Shown here one piece after another: positions 35,274 through 44,298 of a DNA stretch of 64,000 bases. Both the position numbers and the translations under genes were made by a program. The stretch comes from Radiobacillus deserti (GTDB lineage Bacteria; Bacillota; Bacilli; Bacillales; Amphibacillaceae). The notes under the pieces are model-generated. The model was given only the letters and a program-made list of their open reading frames with translations, was not told the origin of the DNA and searched no databases. Positions within the stretch are counted from its first letter, which is position 1. Each line of letters starts with the position of its first letter. The DNA lies in contig NZ_CP041666.1 of NCBI RefSeq assembly GCF_007301515.1, positions 1,302,001 to 1,366,000 of the forward strand, read 5' to 3'.

Positions 35274-36791
35274 ATGGATGTTAATAGTTTTATGACCGGA
35301 TTAATGACCTCGTTAGAACCTATTAATATATTATGGGTTATCGTTGGGGGGTTTTTAGGAACTGTAGTAGGGATGCTTCCGGGTTTAGGTCCTGCAACAG
35401 CGGTAGCAGTATTAATCCCTGTTACGTTTGGAATGGACTCAACTAGTGCGATCATTTTAATGGCAGCTATCTATTATGGAGCAATGTACGGTGGTTCCAG
35501 AAGTTCCATCTTGTTAAATACACCAGGTGACGGATCTGCTATCGCTGCAACTTTCGATGGTTATCCAATGGCTCGTAAGGGGATGGCTGGAGAAGCAATG
35601 GCTATATCGGCAGTAGCTTCCTTTATTGGAGGAATCATTGCTGTTGTTGGTTTTATTTTTTTAGCGGAACCACTTGCTAATTTTGCTTTACAATTTGGCC
35701 CTGCAGAGTATTTTCTTCTTATGTTATTAACCTTATCGGCAATTGTATCCTTATCGATTGGTAGAATGATAAAAGGCTTTATTGCAATGTTTCTTGGGTT
35801 GCTATTAAGCACAGTAGGTATTGATACACAGACAGGTGTATATCGATTCACAATGGGGGTACCTCACTTAAGTGAGGGAATTGACTTTCTAATTGTGATT
35901 ATCGGAGTTTATGCAATTGGAGAGGTTCTTTACAACTTTCTCACAATTGATGACTTGAAGAAAGAAAAGAAAAAAGTAGGGAAAATCTGGTTTAGTAAAG
36001 AGCAGTGGAAACGTTCCAAGTGGCCGATTTTTCGAAGTGGGCCACTAGGGTTTATTGTTGGTGTATTGCCAGGAGCTGGAGGTTCCATTGCATCGATGAT
36101 TAGCTATACAACAGAAAAACAACTTTCCAAAAAGCCTGAGGAGTTTGGGGAAGGAGCGGTGGAGGGGTTAGCTGCACCCGAATCTGCTAATAATGCGGCT
36201 TCTGTCGGAGCAATGATTCCTTTGCTTACAATGGGAATCCCTGGGTCGGGGACTACGGCAGTTATGCTCGGTGCTCTCATTATGTTAGGGATTCGACCAG
36301 GTCCATTATTATTTGAAAATCAGCCAGAAACCGTTTGGTCTCTCATTAACAGTATGTTTATTGGAAATATTGCACTAGTGATAATAAACATTTTATTAGT
36401 TGGCTTGCTCGTAAAAATTTTAGATACACCTCCTAAAGTTTTGTATCCGTTAATCGTACTATTGGCGTTTATCGGTACTTATACGTTAAGTTACAATACT
36501 TTCGATTTTTATCTGTTGCTCGTGTTTGGTATTTTAGGCCTTCTAATGAAGGTGCTAGATTTTCCGATTGCACCACTAGTATTAGCACTTATTGTAGGAG
36601 CTGATATGGAGCAGAATTTCAGGAAGGCAGTCTTATCTTCGGATGGAAATCTAGGAATTTTCTTTTCTTCCTCCATTAGCATTGGGCTCATCATCATGAC
36701 GATTCTATCGTTAACGTATCCTTTGCTAATTAAGTGGATAAAAAGTAGAAAGGAAATTAAGCGGAATCTATCATCTAAAGACGTCTCATAA
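35274..36791 (+). CDS. tctA: Tripartite tricarboxylate transporter large subunit TctA
   Basis: A 505-residue permease with about 11-12 membrane helices. Duplicated glycine-rich signatures are intact: GTVVGMLPGLGPATAVAVL near residue 29, GGSRSSILLNTPGDGSAIA near 74, and VGVLPGAGGSIASMISY near 262 with GIPGSGTTAVMLGAL near 322. Forms the channel with TctB; proton or sodium driven. RBS GAGAGGAGGG upstream. Confidence 0.93.
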   Translation: MDVNSFMTGLMTSLEPINILWVIVGGFLGTVVGMLPGLGPATAVAVLIPVTFGMDSTSAIILMAAIYYGAMYGGSRSSILLNTPGDGSAIAATFDGYPMARKGMAGEAMAISAVASFIGGIIAVVGFIFLAEPLANFALQFGPAEYFLLMLLTLSAIVSLSIGRMIKGFIAMFLGLLLSTVGIDTQTGVYRFTMGVPHLSEGIDFLIVIIGVYAIGEVLYNFLTIDDLKKEKKKVGKIWFSKEQWKRSKWPIFRSGPLGFIVGVLPGAGGSIASMISYTTEKQLSKKPEEFGEGAVEGLAAPESANNAASVGAMIPLLTMGIPGSGTTAVMLGALIMLGIRPGPLLFENQPETVWSLINSMFIGNIALVIINILLVGLLVKILDTPPKVLYPLIVLLAFIGTYTLSYNTFDFYLLLVFGILGLLMKVLDFPIAPLVLALIVGADMEQNFRKAVLSSDGNLGIFFSSSISIGLIIMTILSLTYPLLIKWIKSRKEIKRNLSSKDVS

Positions 36792-36807
36792 CGAGGAGGA
36801 TTAAAAT

Positions 36808-38313
36808 ATGAAAGAAAAACAATATGATGTAATTGTGGTTGGAGCAGGGAATGCGGCTTTAACAGCTGCATTGACAGCTCGTGAAAATGGAGCGTCCGTT
36901 TTAGTATTAGAGAAAGCACCTAAGCATAAGCGGGGTGGAAATTCATATTTTACTGATGGGGCAATCCGATTTGCGTACAATGATTTAGAGGATATCCGTG
37001 CAATTATTCATGAGCTTTCTGATGATGAAGCAGCGTCGATTATTATGCCCGAATATAATCAGAACGACTATTATAATGATCTGATGAGGGTGACGGCCGA
37101 GCAAAGTGACCCTGAACTTGCTAGACATCTCGTTCAGGAGTCCTATAACACCATTGTATGGATGAGTAATGAAGGTGTTAACTTTGAATTAAATTACTCC
37201 AATCAATCTTTTGTAAAGAATGGTAAGAGACAGTTTTGGGGAGGACTCCCGGTCAGGACTGAAAGACGGGGCATTGGACTAATGGAACAATTATTTCATC
37301 GTGCTGAAGAGAGTGATATCGATATTTGGTATAGTGCCGCAGCAAAAAAAATAGGAGTAATAAATGGTGTTGTCTCATCTGTGCTAGTTGATAAAAGTGG
37401 AGACACACTCGAATTAACTACGTCATGTGTCGTTCTTGCCTGTGGCAGTTTTGAAGCTAATAAAGCTCTGCGTAAAAAACATCTCGGAGATGAGTGGGAA
37501 TCAGCTATAGTGCGTGGTACAGAATATAATACAGGTGACGGAATTGAAATGGCACTTGAGGTAGGAGCCCAGCCTTATGGACAGTGGACAGGTTGTCACT
37601 CCATTGGTACGGATTCCGAAGCGCCGGTGGTAGGCGATTTCAAGAAACCAGGAGATATTTATAAAAAACATTCTTATCCGTTAAGTATCATGTTGAACAA
37701 ACATGGGAAGCGTTTTGTAGATGAGGGGGCAGATTTTAGAAATTATACGTATGCCAAATACGGTCGTGAGATTTTGAAGCAGTCTGACCACATCGCCTAC
37801 CAGATTTATGATTCGAAGGTCAGAAATCTTCTTCGTGAGGAATATAATAGAGAAGAGGCTACTTCCTATCAAGCCGACTCTATAGAAGCGTTGGTAGAAC
37901 AACTTCCTGTTGAGAAGCAAGCTTTTTTGAAGACAATAGAAGAATACAATCAAGCTGTTCAAGAAGGAGAGTTTAATCCTACGGTAAAAGATGGAAAATC
38001 AACCAAAGGAGTTGTACCAGCTAAGACGAACTGGGCACTCCCAATAGATAAGGGGCCGTTCTATGCCTTCCCAGTTACATGTGGAATTACGTTCACGTTT
38101 GCAGGGATACATGTTAACACGGAGGGTCAAGCATTAAATAAACACAATAATCCGATTCCAGGACTATTTGCTGCTGGTGAAATGGTTGGAGGTATTTTTT
38201 ACGAAAATTACCCGGGAGGATCAGGGCTCATGTCTGGTTCTGTATTTGGGAAAACAGCTGGAACATCCGCTGCAAGATATGTGCAAGAAAAACGAACATT
38301 GTCTCAAAAGTAG
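36808..38313 (+). CDS. tcuA: FAD-dependent tricarballylate dehydrogenase TcuA-like
   Basis: A 501-residue flavoprotein of the succinate dehydrogenase/fumarate reductase family: dinucleotide motif DVIVVGAGNAALTAALTARE, KRGGNSYFTDGAIR, and C-terminal GLFAAGEMVGGIFYENYPGG. In Salmonella TcuA oxidises tricarballylate to cis-aconitate and needs the Fe-S protein TcuB to reoxidise FAD; no tcuB is present here. It is 16 bp after tctA, which argues the imported acid is tricarballylate or a relative. ATG with CGAGGAGG upstream. Confidence 0.85.
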   Translation: MKEKQYDVIVVGAGNAALTAALTARENGASVLVLEKAPKHKRGGNSYFTDGAIRFAYNDLEDIRAIIHELSDDEAASIIMPEYNQNDYYNDLMRVTAEQSDPELARHLVQESYNTIVWMSNEGVNFELNYSNQSFVKNGKRQFWGGLPVRTERRGIGLMEQLFHRAEESDIDIWYSAAAKKIGVINGVVSSVLVDKSGDTLELTTSCVVLACGSFEANKALRKKHLGDEWESAIVRGTEYNTGDGIEMALEVGAQPYGQWTGCHSIGTDSEAPVVGDFKKPGDIYKKHSYPLSIMLNKHGKRFVDEGADFRNYTYAKYGREILKQSDHIAYQIYDSKVRNLLREEYNREEATSYQADSIEALVEQLPVEKQAFLKTIEEYNQAVQEGEFNPTVKDGKSTKGVVPAKTNWALPIDKGPFYAFPVTCGITFTFAGIHVNTEGQALNKHNNPIPGLFAAGEMVGGIFYENYPGGSGLMSGSVFGKTAGTSAARYVQEKRTLSQK

Positions 38314-38330
38314 CTTATTGTCATGAAATG

Positions 38331-38354
38331 AGACCACCTTTATGGTGGTCTTTA
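38331..38354 (+). terminator. Weak terminator after tcuA
   Basis: AGACCACC pairs with GGTGGTCT around a 5-base loop with only TTTAAT after it. Partial read-through into the next gene is possible. Confidence 0.6.
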
Positions 38355-38388
38355 ATCTTGGCTTGAGAACAAGATTAGGGGTTAGCGT

Positions 38389-39765
38389 ATGAATAAAAAA
38401 ATGGCTTTATTTATTGTTTGCTTAGGGTTGTATGTTCTATTCTTTGTTCCGTTATTAGAGTGGGATATAAAAGTAAAGGGGCTAATTGCTTTATTGATTG
38501 TACAAATTCTATGGATTGGAAGAGTCTTTCCACTTGCGTTTAGTTCCATTCTCTTGATACTCGTACTATCATTCCATTTTTTTAGTTACGAAGAGACTTT
38601 AAGATATATTAGTTCGGATATTGTTTGGTTGTTATTTTCTACATTTATCCTTTCAAAGGCGTTTATTAAAACGGGGTTAGCCAATCGGGTCTCTTTAAAA
38701 ATGCTGAGCTTTTCAAAGGGGTCTGGTAGTTTTCTATTATTACTATCTTTTTTTCTTATGTTTATTCTAGCAGTACTCATTCCTTCCAACATCGGGAAAG
38801 GAAGTCTACTTTCTTCAATACTTGATCGTGTAATAAAGAGCTTGGAAAAGATAAGTGATGTTCGTAATCTAGCAAAATCATTGTTTATAGGGGTAGCCTA
38901 TTTAGCAGCTATTTCAGGAGGATTTGTAGCAACTGGAGCAAGTTCTACGATATATACGTTTGGTATTTTTCAAGATTCAACACATCATTTTTCTTTTTTA
39001 ACTTGGATCATGTATTTTGCTCCCCCCATTTTACTATTTATCATACTACTATGGGTTTTGCTATTAATTCATTTTCCATATCAACATTTGGACAAAGAAC
39101 TGCTAAAATCTCTAATTGATGGGAAGGTGGAAGAGCTTGGAGCGGTTAACAAGAATGAAGTTAAAATATCCTGTATCATGGCGGTTACTTTACTATTATG
39201 GATAACTCAAAACCTCCACGGATTTTCTATCCCGTTGGTAGGACTTCTAGGAGCTTCATTGACAGTTATGCCAGGTATCGGCGTATGGAACTGGGAGGAG
39301 GCAAGAAAATCGGTCGATTGGGATATGATGATATTTTTTGCATCTACTCTGATGGTTTCTGGAATGCTTATCAAAACTGATACGGTTGGGTGGGTTGCCA
39401 ACTGGATTGTTCTACATAATAATTTTGCATCTCCAGTAATTATTTTAATAGTTTTAATTGTCTGCACCGCATTGTTACGAATCATTTTCGTAAATATACT
39501 AGGTTTTTTAACCATCATGTTGCCATTAGCATTAACTATAGGTGAAAATTTAATAGGAATGGAGCCGATCATTGTTGCCATGGCTGTTTTTCTTACAGGA
39601 ATACCGGGTTTTTTGCTTATCACACAGTCTCCCGTACATTTAATTAGCTTTTCTTTTGGTTATTTTGATGAGAAAGATTTATTTAGAATTGGGAAATGGG
39701 CTTTATTCATTTGGCTGATTATTGTGATTCTTTCAGCGACGTTATATTGGAGATGGATTGTGTAA
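38389..39765 (+). CDS. SLC13/DASS-family anion permease
   Basis: A 458-residue protein with about 11-12 membrane helices. The motif regions are IPSNIGKGSLLSSIL (near residue 130; the SNT-type motif position) and TGIPGFLLITQSPVHLIS near 405. The family moves di- and tricarboxylates or sulfate with sodium. Its position after tctCBA-tcuA suggests a second carboxylate carrier, possibly product export. Substrate unknown. RBS AGGGGTTAGCGT is weak. Confidence 0.8.
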   Translation: MNKKMALFIVCLGLYVLFFVPLLEWDIKVKGLIALLIVQILWIGRVFPLAFSSILLILVLSFHFFSYEETLRYISSDIVWLLFSTFILSKAFIKTGLANRVSLKMLSFSKGSGSFLLLLSFFLMFILAVLIPSNIGKGSLLSSILDRVIKSLEKISDVRNLAKSLFIGVAYLAAISGGFVATGASSTIYTFGIFQDSTHHFSFLTWIMYFAPPILLFIILLWVLLLIHFPYQHLDKELLKSLIDGKVEELGAVNKNEVKISCIMAVTLLLWITQNLHGFSIPLVGLLGASLTVMPGIGVWNWEEARKSVDWDMMIFFASTLMVSGMLIKTDTVGWVANWIVLHNNFASPVIILIVLIVCTALLRIIFVNILGFLTIMLPLALTIGENLIGMEPIIVAMAVFLTGIPGFLLITQSPVHLISFSFGYFDEKDLFRIGKWALFIWLIIVILSATLYWRWIV

Positions 39766-39789
39766 TTAGGATGAAAACGGAATTGGAGG

Positions 39790-40707
39790 TTATTCTCCAA
39801 TTCCTTTGTTTGTATAAAAGTGATTTATCGCATTTTTTAAATGACCATTCGCATTTGAAAGTTGCTGGTTTGCTTCTTCTAGCGTACTGTTAGTGATCTT
39901 TTTAAATATTGCTACTTTTAAGTCATAGTCACTATCCCGCAACAGGGTGCTAGCTTCTGCCTCTGAAATATCCGTTATTTCTGCTAATGTTTGCTCTGCA
40001 CGTACTACTAATTTCTTATTTATAAGCTGCATATCCACCATTTGGTTTTGATAGACCTTCCCAAGTCGAATCATTGCACCAGTAGAAAGCATATTCATCA
40101 CCATTTTTTGTGCCGTTCCAGCTTTTAATCGGGTGGAGCCTTTTATTACCTCAGGTCCAACGACTGCTTCAATGCCACATTCACTTAGAGCAGAAGAGCG
40201 GGTCTGATGATTACAGCTTACAGAAATAGTCCGTGCACCAATGTCATTTGCATACGATAAAGCGGTTAGAACATACGGAGTCGTACCACTTGCAGTTAAC
40301 CCGATAAGTACATCATTGTTTGAAAACTGCTGATTTTTTAGTTCCTCTACAGACTTATGTTCATCATCCTCGTGCTGTTCAAGCGGTTTCCACATTGCCT
40401 CATAGCCACCTGCTATAAAACCCATCCATCTTTCTTGAGCAATAGAAAACGTTGGGCCGAGCTCAGCGGCGTCAAGAATTCCAATTCGTCCACTTGTTCC
40501 AGCTCCTACTACAAAAACTCGACCACCTTGTTTCCATTGTTCTACAATAAGATCAATTCCTGCTGCAATAGTGGAGGTAATCGATTTTAATCCGGTATAG
40601 ATTGCTTTATCCTCTTCTAACATTAAAGCTACAATATCCGTGGAAGACATCTCGTCAATCGAGATGCTGTTTGGATTAACAGTTTCCGTTATACGTCTAT
40701 CGCTCAT
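39790..40707 (-). CDS. murQ: N-acetylmuramic acid 6-phosphate etherase
   Basis: A 305-residue SIS-domain lyase. It cleaves the lactyl ether of MurNAc-6-phosphate to GlcNAc-6-phosphate and D-lactate. Motifs: VVGAGTSGRIGILDAAELGP, IGLTASGTTPYVLTAL and KGSTRLKAGTAQKMVMNMLS. Cytoplasmic step of peptidoglycan sugar recovery. It follows the GntR gene by 11 bp in the same operon. ATG start with AAGGAGTGAT upstream. Confidence 0.95.
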   Translation of the reverse strand: MSDRRITETVNPNSISIDEMSSTDIVALMLEEDKAIYTGLKSITSTIAAGIDLIVEQWKQGGRVFVVGAGTSGRIGILDAAELGPTFSIAQERWMGFIAGGYEAMWKPLEQHEDDEHKSVEELKNQQFSNNDVLIGLTASGTTPYVLTALSYANDIGARTISVSCNHQTRSSALSECGIEAVVGPEVIKGSTRLKAGTAQKMVMNMLSTGAMIRLGKVYQNQMVDMQLINKKLVVRAEQTLAEITDISEAEASTLLRDSDYDLKVAIFKKITNSTLEEANQQLSNANGHLKNAINHFYTNKGIGE

Positions 40708-40718
40708 GGTATCACTCC

Positions 40719-41450
40719 TTAAAAAAGACCTCGATCTAATCGAACCATAAATTTATACCGATCAGCACGGTATGACGACTGGACAATCTCTAATACTTTT
40801 CCATCTGATAAAAAAGATTTCCGTTTCATACAAAGAAGGGGAGAGTTAAAAGGGACCTGTAGCAATTTCCCTTCTTCTTTAGAAGCACTTGAAGCTTCTA
40901 TCTCTTGTGTACCGCTTTCAATTATTAATTGTAATGCTCCTTCTACATATTGATATAAAGATTCTTGAACTATTTTTTCGGTAAGGCCGACCACTAGGTT
41001 CGCAGATAAGTATGTCTTTTCTAATGCCATCGGTTTTCCATCCGCTAACCGAATTCGTTTTATTTCGTACACAGGTGCGTGTTCCTTTAGCTGTAGTTCG
41101 GTCGCTATGTTTTGTGATGCTGGTACGATGGAAAATCCTATAATGGAACTACTAGGCGTTAAGCCTCTTGATTGCATATCCTCTGTGAAACTAGTTAAAC
41201 CAGTTAGCTTCTGTTCTAGCTTTGGTTCTGTGACAAAGGTTCCTTTTCCTTTTATACGATACAGTAATCCACTATGAACTAAATTGTTAATCGCCTGTCT
41301 CACAGTCATTCTACTAATTTCGTATCTTTCTGTGAATTCTCGTTCTGACCATATGGGATCCCCAGGCTGGAGGATACCGCTTTCAATTTGATTTTTAAGC
41401 TGTTCTTCTAGTTGATAATAAATGGGGACAGGAGATTGCTTATTTATCAC
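40719..41450 (-). CDS. GntR/HutC-family regulator, NagR-like
   Basis: A 243-residue repressor: winged helix (PIYYQLEEQLKNQIESGILQ; SEREFTERYEISRMTVRQAI) and UTRA ligand domain (from about residue 90). NagR/YvoA relatives respond to glucosamine-6-P or GlcNAc-6-P, the product of MurQ and the PTS here. GTG start with AAGGAGAG upstream. Two sites sharing TATAGATGTCTA lie in the divergent region to the PTS gene and are its probable operators. Confidence 0.88.
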   Translation of the reverse strand: MINKQSPVPIYYQLEEQLKNQIESGILQPGDPIWSEREFTERYEISRMTVRQAINNLVHSGLLYRIKGKGTFVTEPKLEQKLTGLTSFTEDMQSRGLTPSSSIIGFSIVPASQNIATELQLKEHAPVYEIKRIRLADGKPMALEKTYLSANLVVGLTEKIVQESLYQYVEGALQLIIESGTQEIEASSASKEEGKLLQVPFNSPLLCMKRKSFLSDGKVLEIVQSSYRADRYKFMVRLDRGLF

Positions 41451-41514
41451 TGTAATCTCTCCTTCTCGGAAAGCAATTTCTGTAAAGATTTCCTATAGAA
41501 TATCATTTTTTATA

Positions 41515-41532
41515 TATAGATGTCTAGACATT
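41515..41532. promoter_or_regulatory. Probable GntR operator 1
   Basis: Contains the perfect palindrome TGTCTAGACA (41521-41530) preceded by TATAGA. It shares TATAGATGTCTA with operator 2, and lies 65-80 bp before the GntR start. Confidence 0.65.
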
Positions 41533-41636
41533 AAGGAACGAGCATATAATGGAATAAGAAACTAGTAAAATAGCTTGAAATATAGGGGGGAGGAGGAGTA
41601 CCGTGTAAGGGTTAACAAACTGACTTATCTGAAAAA

Positions 41637-41654
41637 TTGGTATAGACATCTATA
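41637..41654. promoter_or_regulatory. Probable GntR operator 2 near the PTS promoter
   Basis: TTGGTATAGACATCTATA; on the minus strand it reads TATAGATGTCTATACCAA, sharing 12 bases with operator 1. An extended -10 (TGCTAGAAT, 41664-41672) for the PTS gene lies immediately downstream, so binding would block that promoter. Confidence 0.65.
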
Positions 41655-41792
41655 ACATAGTTGTGCTAGAATACGGGTGAGATTGGTAAATATGTCATAT
41701 GAATAGAAAGTCCTGTATTTTTGATTATTGGTGTGCCATTATTTATCCATCTTCTTTGAAATCATTATATTTTTTAGGGAGGTCTTTTAAGC

Positions 41793-43238
41793 ATGATGAA
41801 TTACTTACAAAGACTCGGTCGTTCCTTGATGCTACCAGTTGCAGTATTGCCAGCTGCTGCCATCTTGATGGGGATTGGGTATTGGATTGATCCTTCTGGT
41901 TGGGGTGCGGATAGTCCAATAGCAGCATTTTTAATTTATGCTGGAAAATCCATTATCGATAACATCCCCGTTTTATTTGCAGTCGGTGTCGCGTTAGGAA
42001 TGTCAAAGGATCGGGATGGTTCTGCTGCGTTAAGTGGTCTTGTAGCTTTTCTAGTAACGACAACTCTGTTATCAACAGATACAGTAGCAATGTTACAAGG
42101 AGTTGATGTAGAAGCAGTTGATCCAGGTTTTGATAAAATTAAAAATGCATTTGTTGGTATTATTTCTGGTATTGTTGCTTCTATTAACTACAATCGCTTT
42201 AGCCATGTAAAATTACCAGATGCATTGGCATTTTTTAGTGGAAAAAGGCTAGTACCAATTATGACAGCGGTTTCTATGATTGTTGTTTCGGTTGTATTAT
42301 TTTTCATATGGCCACTCGTTTTCACCGGTCTTGTATCATTCGGTAAAGCAATCAGTGATTTAGGTGCTGTTGGTGCAGGGTTATACGGTTTCTTTAACCG
42401 TTTATTAATCCCGACTGGATTACACCACGCCTTAAACTCTGTGTTTTGGTTTGATGTTGCCGGGATTAATGATATCGGGAACTTCTGGTCTGGTGAAGGT
42501 GAAAAAGGAGTTACAGGTATGTACCAAGCTGGTTTCTTCCCAGTTATGATGTTTGGGCTTCCAGCTGCATGTTTAGCGATGTATCACACAGCGAAAACGA
42601 AAAAGAAAAAACAAGTTGCTTCTTTGATGCTAGCAGCAGGTTTTGCCGCATTCTTCACTGGGGTTACAGAACCAATTGAATTCGCATTTATGTTTGTCGC
42701 TCCAGCACTTTACGTTGTACACGCTGCGTTGACTGGTTTATCCTTATTCATCGCTGCATCATTCAATTGGACAGCAGGTTTTGGTTTCAGTGCAGGATTT
42801 GTAGACTTTTTCTTAAGTTCAAGACTACCTTTAGCCAATCATCCGCTCATGTTAATCGTTCAAGGATTAGTGTTTGCAGTTATCTATTACTTCGTCTTCC
42901 GTTTCTTAATTACGAAATTTAACATTAAGACTCCGGGTCGTGAAGATGATGATGCAGATGAAGTAGTAGCGGGTGAAAGTAATGACGATGACAAGTTTGC
43001 GGTAATGGCCGCTAAGATCTATGAAGGACTAGGTGGAGACGCAAACGTTGTGTCTGTTGATAATTGTGTCACTCGTTTACGTTTAGAAGTAAAAGATATG
43101 GATGCAGTCGATCAACAAAAAATTAAGGCAACTGGTGTTCCTGGTATTAATGTTGTTAGTGAACACAACATCCAAGTTATTGTTGGAACGAATGTACAAT
43201 TCGTTGCAGATGAAATGCACAAATTACGCGGTAAGTAA
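41793..43238 (+). CDS. nagP: PTS transporter EIICB, N-acetylglucosamine type
   Basis: A 481-residue EIIC-EIIB fusion. EIIC (about 1-380) has ~10 membrane helices with LLIPTGLHHALNSVFWFDVAG and FFTGVTEPIEFAFMFVAP; EIIB (about 405-481) carries the phosphocysteine in VDNCVTRLRLEV. No EIIA domain, so it uses a partner in trans. Best fit is GlcNAc (NagP); MurNAc is possible given murQ across the operator region, though MurP proteins carry a different domain order. ATG with AGGGAGG upstream. Confidence 0.85.
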   Translation: MMNYLQRLGRSLMLPVAVLPAAAILMGIGYWIDPSGWGADSPIAAFLIYAGKSIIDNIPVLFAVGVALGMSKDRDGSAALSGLVAFLVTTTLLSTDTVAMLQGVDVEAVDPGFDKIKNAFVGIISGIVASINYNRFSHVKLPDALAFFSGKRLVPIMTAVSMIVVSVVLFFIWPLVFTGLVSFGKAISDLGAVGAGLYGFFNRLLIPTGLHHALNSVFWFDVAGINDIGNFWSGEGEKGVTGMYQAGFFPVMMFGLPAACLAMYHTAKTKKKKQVASLMLAAGFAAFFTGVTEPIEFAFMFVAPALYVVHAALTGLSLFIAASFNWTAGFGFSAGFVDFFLSSRLPLANHPLMLIVQGLVFAVIYYFVFRFLITKFNIKTPGREDDDADEVVAGESNDDDKFAVMAAKIYEGLGGDANVVSVDNCVTRLRLEVKDMDAVDQQKIKATGVPGINVVSEHNIQVIVGTNVQFVADEMHKLRGK

Positions 43239-43266
43239 TAAGCATTTTAGAAATTACGATAAAAAG

Positions 43267-43300
43267 AAGTTCCTTAGTTAACTCTAATTAAGGAACTTCT
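43267..43300 (+). terminator. Hairpin between the PTS gene and the next gene
   Basis: AAGTTCCTTAGTTA pairs with TAATTAAGGAACTT, followed by CTCTTTTG. The T run is short, so it may be an attenuator or RNA-processing site. Confidence 0.65.
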
Positions 43301-43337
43301 CTTTTGTTACATAAAATATAGAAAAGCCGAGGTGATC

Positions 43338-44255
43338 ATGGTGAAACGAATTTTAAACTGTGTAGCATCTGATTTTGCACGAGCAAGTGGAAACGAATTG
43401 TTACAAGCTATCCAAGCAAGTGAGGGTAGAACAGTCGTGTCTGAAATTGTTTGTACAGCATCACCGTTGTATCCTGAAGTATCCAATCCAGAAATGGCTG
43501 CCGCTTTCGGGGCGGATTTGATTCTCTTGAACGTGTTTGATGTGTTTCAACCGGAAGTAGCGGGAGTAGATTCGGAAGGGAACCAAGTGGTAGAACATGT
43601 AAAACAATTAACCGGTCGTCCAGTAGGAATAAATTTAGAACCTGTAGATATGGAAGCAGAAGCTGCGGAAGAGCTTCTTACCCTTTCGAAAGGCCGTTTA
43701 GCGACATCCGATTCTCTTCAGAAAGTGAAAGAACTCGGTTTAGACTTTATTTGTTTAACAGGTAATCCGAAAACTGGTGTAAGTAATTCACAAATCTTAA
43801 AGGCAATTAAGAACGCAAGAGAAATTCTTGGAGATAGCGTGTTTATCATTGCCGGAAAAATGCACGGTGCTGGTGTGAAGGGAGAAGCTGGTAGTGAGAT
43901 TATTAATGAGGAAACAATCCAATCGTTTATTGGAGCCGGTGCTGATGTTATATTAATTCCTTCTCCTGGAACCGTTCCAGGTATAACAGTGGATCAAGCG
44001 CAAAAATGGGTGACCATGATACATCAACAGGAAGCACTCGCAATGCTTACGATTGGCACTAGCCAAGAAGGTGCAGATAGTCAAACGATAAAACAGCTTG
44101 CGCTTCAAAATAAGATGGTTGGAGCAGATTTGCACCATATAGGAGACGCAGGTTACTTTGGAATTGCTATTCCGGAGAATATTATGGATTACTCGATTGC
44201 AATTCGTGGAAAAAGACATACGTATATTCGAATGGCAGCGTCCATTAACCGATAA
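43338..44255 (+). CDS. Uncharacterised TIM-barrel-like protein of PTS operons
   Basis: A 305-residue cytoplasmic protein. Segments such as GADLILLNVFDVFQPEVAGV, PVGINLEPVD, FICLTGNPKTGVSN, VFIIAGKMHGAGV and GADVILIPSPGTVPGIT look like successive beta-alpha units of a TIM barrel with a C-terminal phosphate-binding loop. Relatives are, as I recall, annotated only as a domain of unknown function (I believe DUF7916) and often lie beside PTS genes. A role in metabolising the imported amino sugar phosphate is inference. ATG 43338 or GTG 43341 are possible starts, with GAGGTGATC upstream. Confidence 0.7.
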   Translation: MVKRILNCVASDFARASGNELLQAIQASEGRTVVSEIVCTASPLYPEVSNPEMAAAFGADLILLNVFDVFQPEVAGVDSEGNQVVEHVKQLTGRPVGINLEPVDMEAEAAEELLTLSKGRLATSDSLQKVKELGLDFICLTGNPKTGVSNSQILKAIKNAREILGDSVFIIAGKMHGAGVKGEAGSEIINEETIQSFIGAGADVILIPSPGTVPGITVDQAQKWVTMIHQQEALAMLTIGTSQEGADSQTIKQLALQNKMVGADLHHIGDAGYFGIAIPENIMDYSIAIRGKRHTYIRMAASINR

Positions 44256-44298
44256 ACATAGAAAGCATGGATTGTAATGATCCATGCTTTCTATGTTT
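44254..44298. terminator. Bidirectional terminator between convergent genes
   Basis: AAACATAGAAAGCATGGA and TCCATGCTTTCTATGTTT form an 18-bp perfect stem with a 9-base loop. It touches the last bases of both flanking genes. Confidence 0.85.

Noticed and set aside
36509..36919. 136-codon minus-strand frame at the tctA-tcuA junction
   Set aside because: Shadow of two conserved genes; spans an intergenic ribosome binding site.
41480..41510. Possible cre box before the amino-sugar genes
   Set aside because: The best candidate (TGTAAAGATTTCCT) lacks the central CG and the final CA of the consensus.
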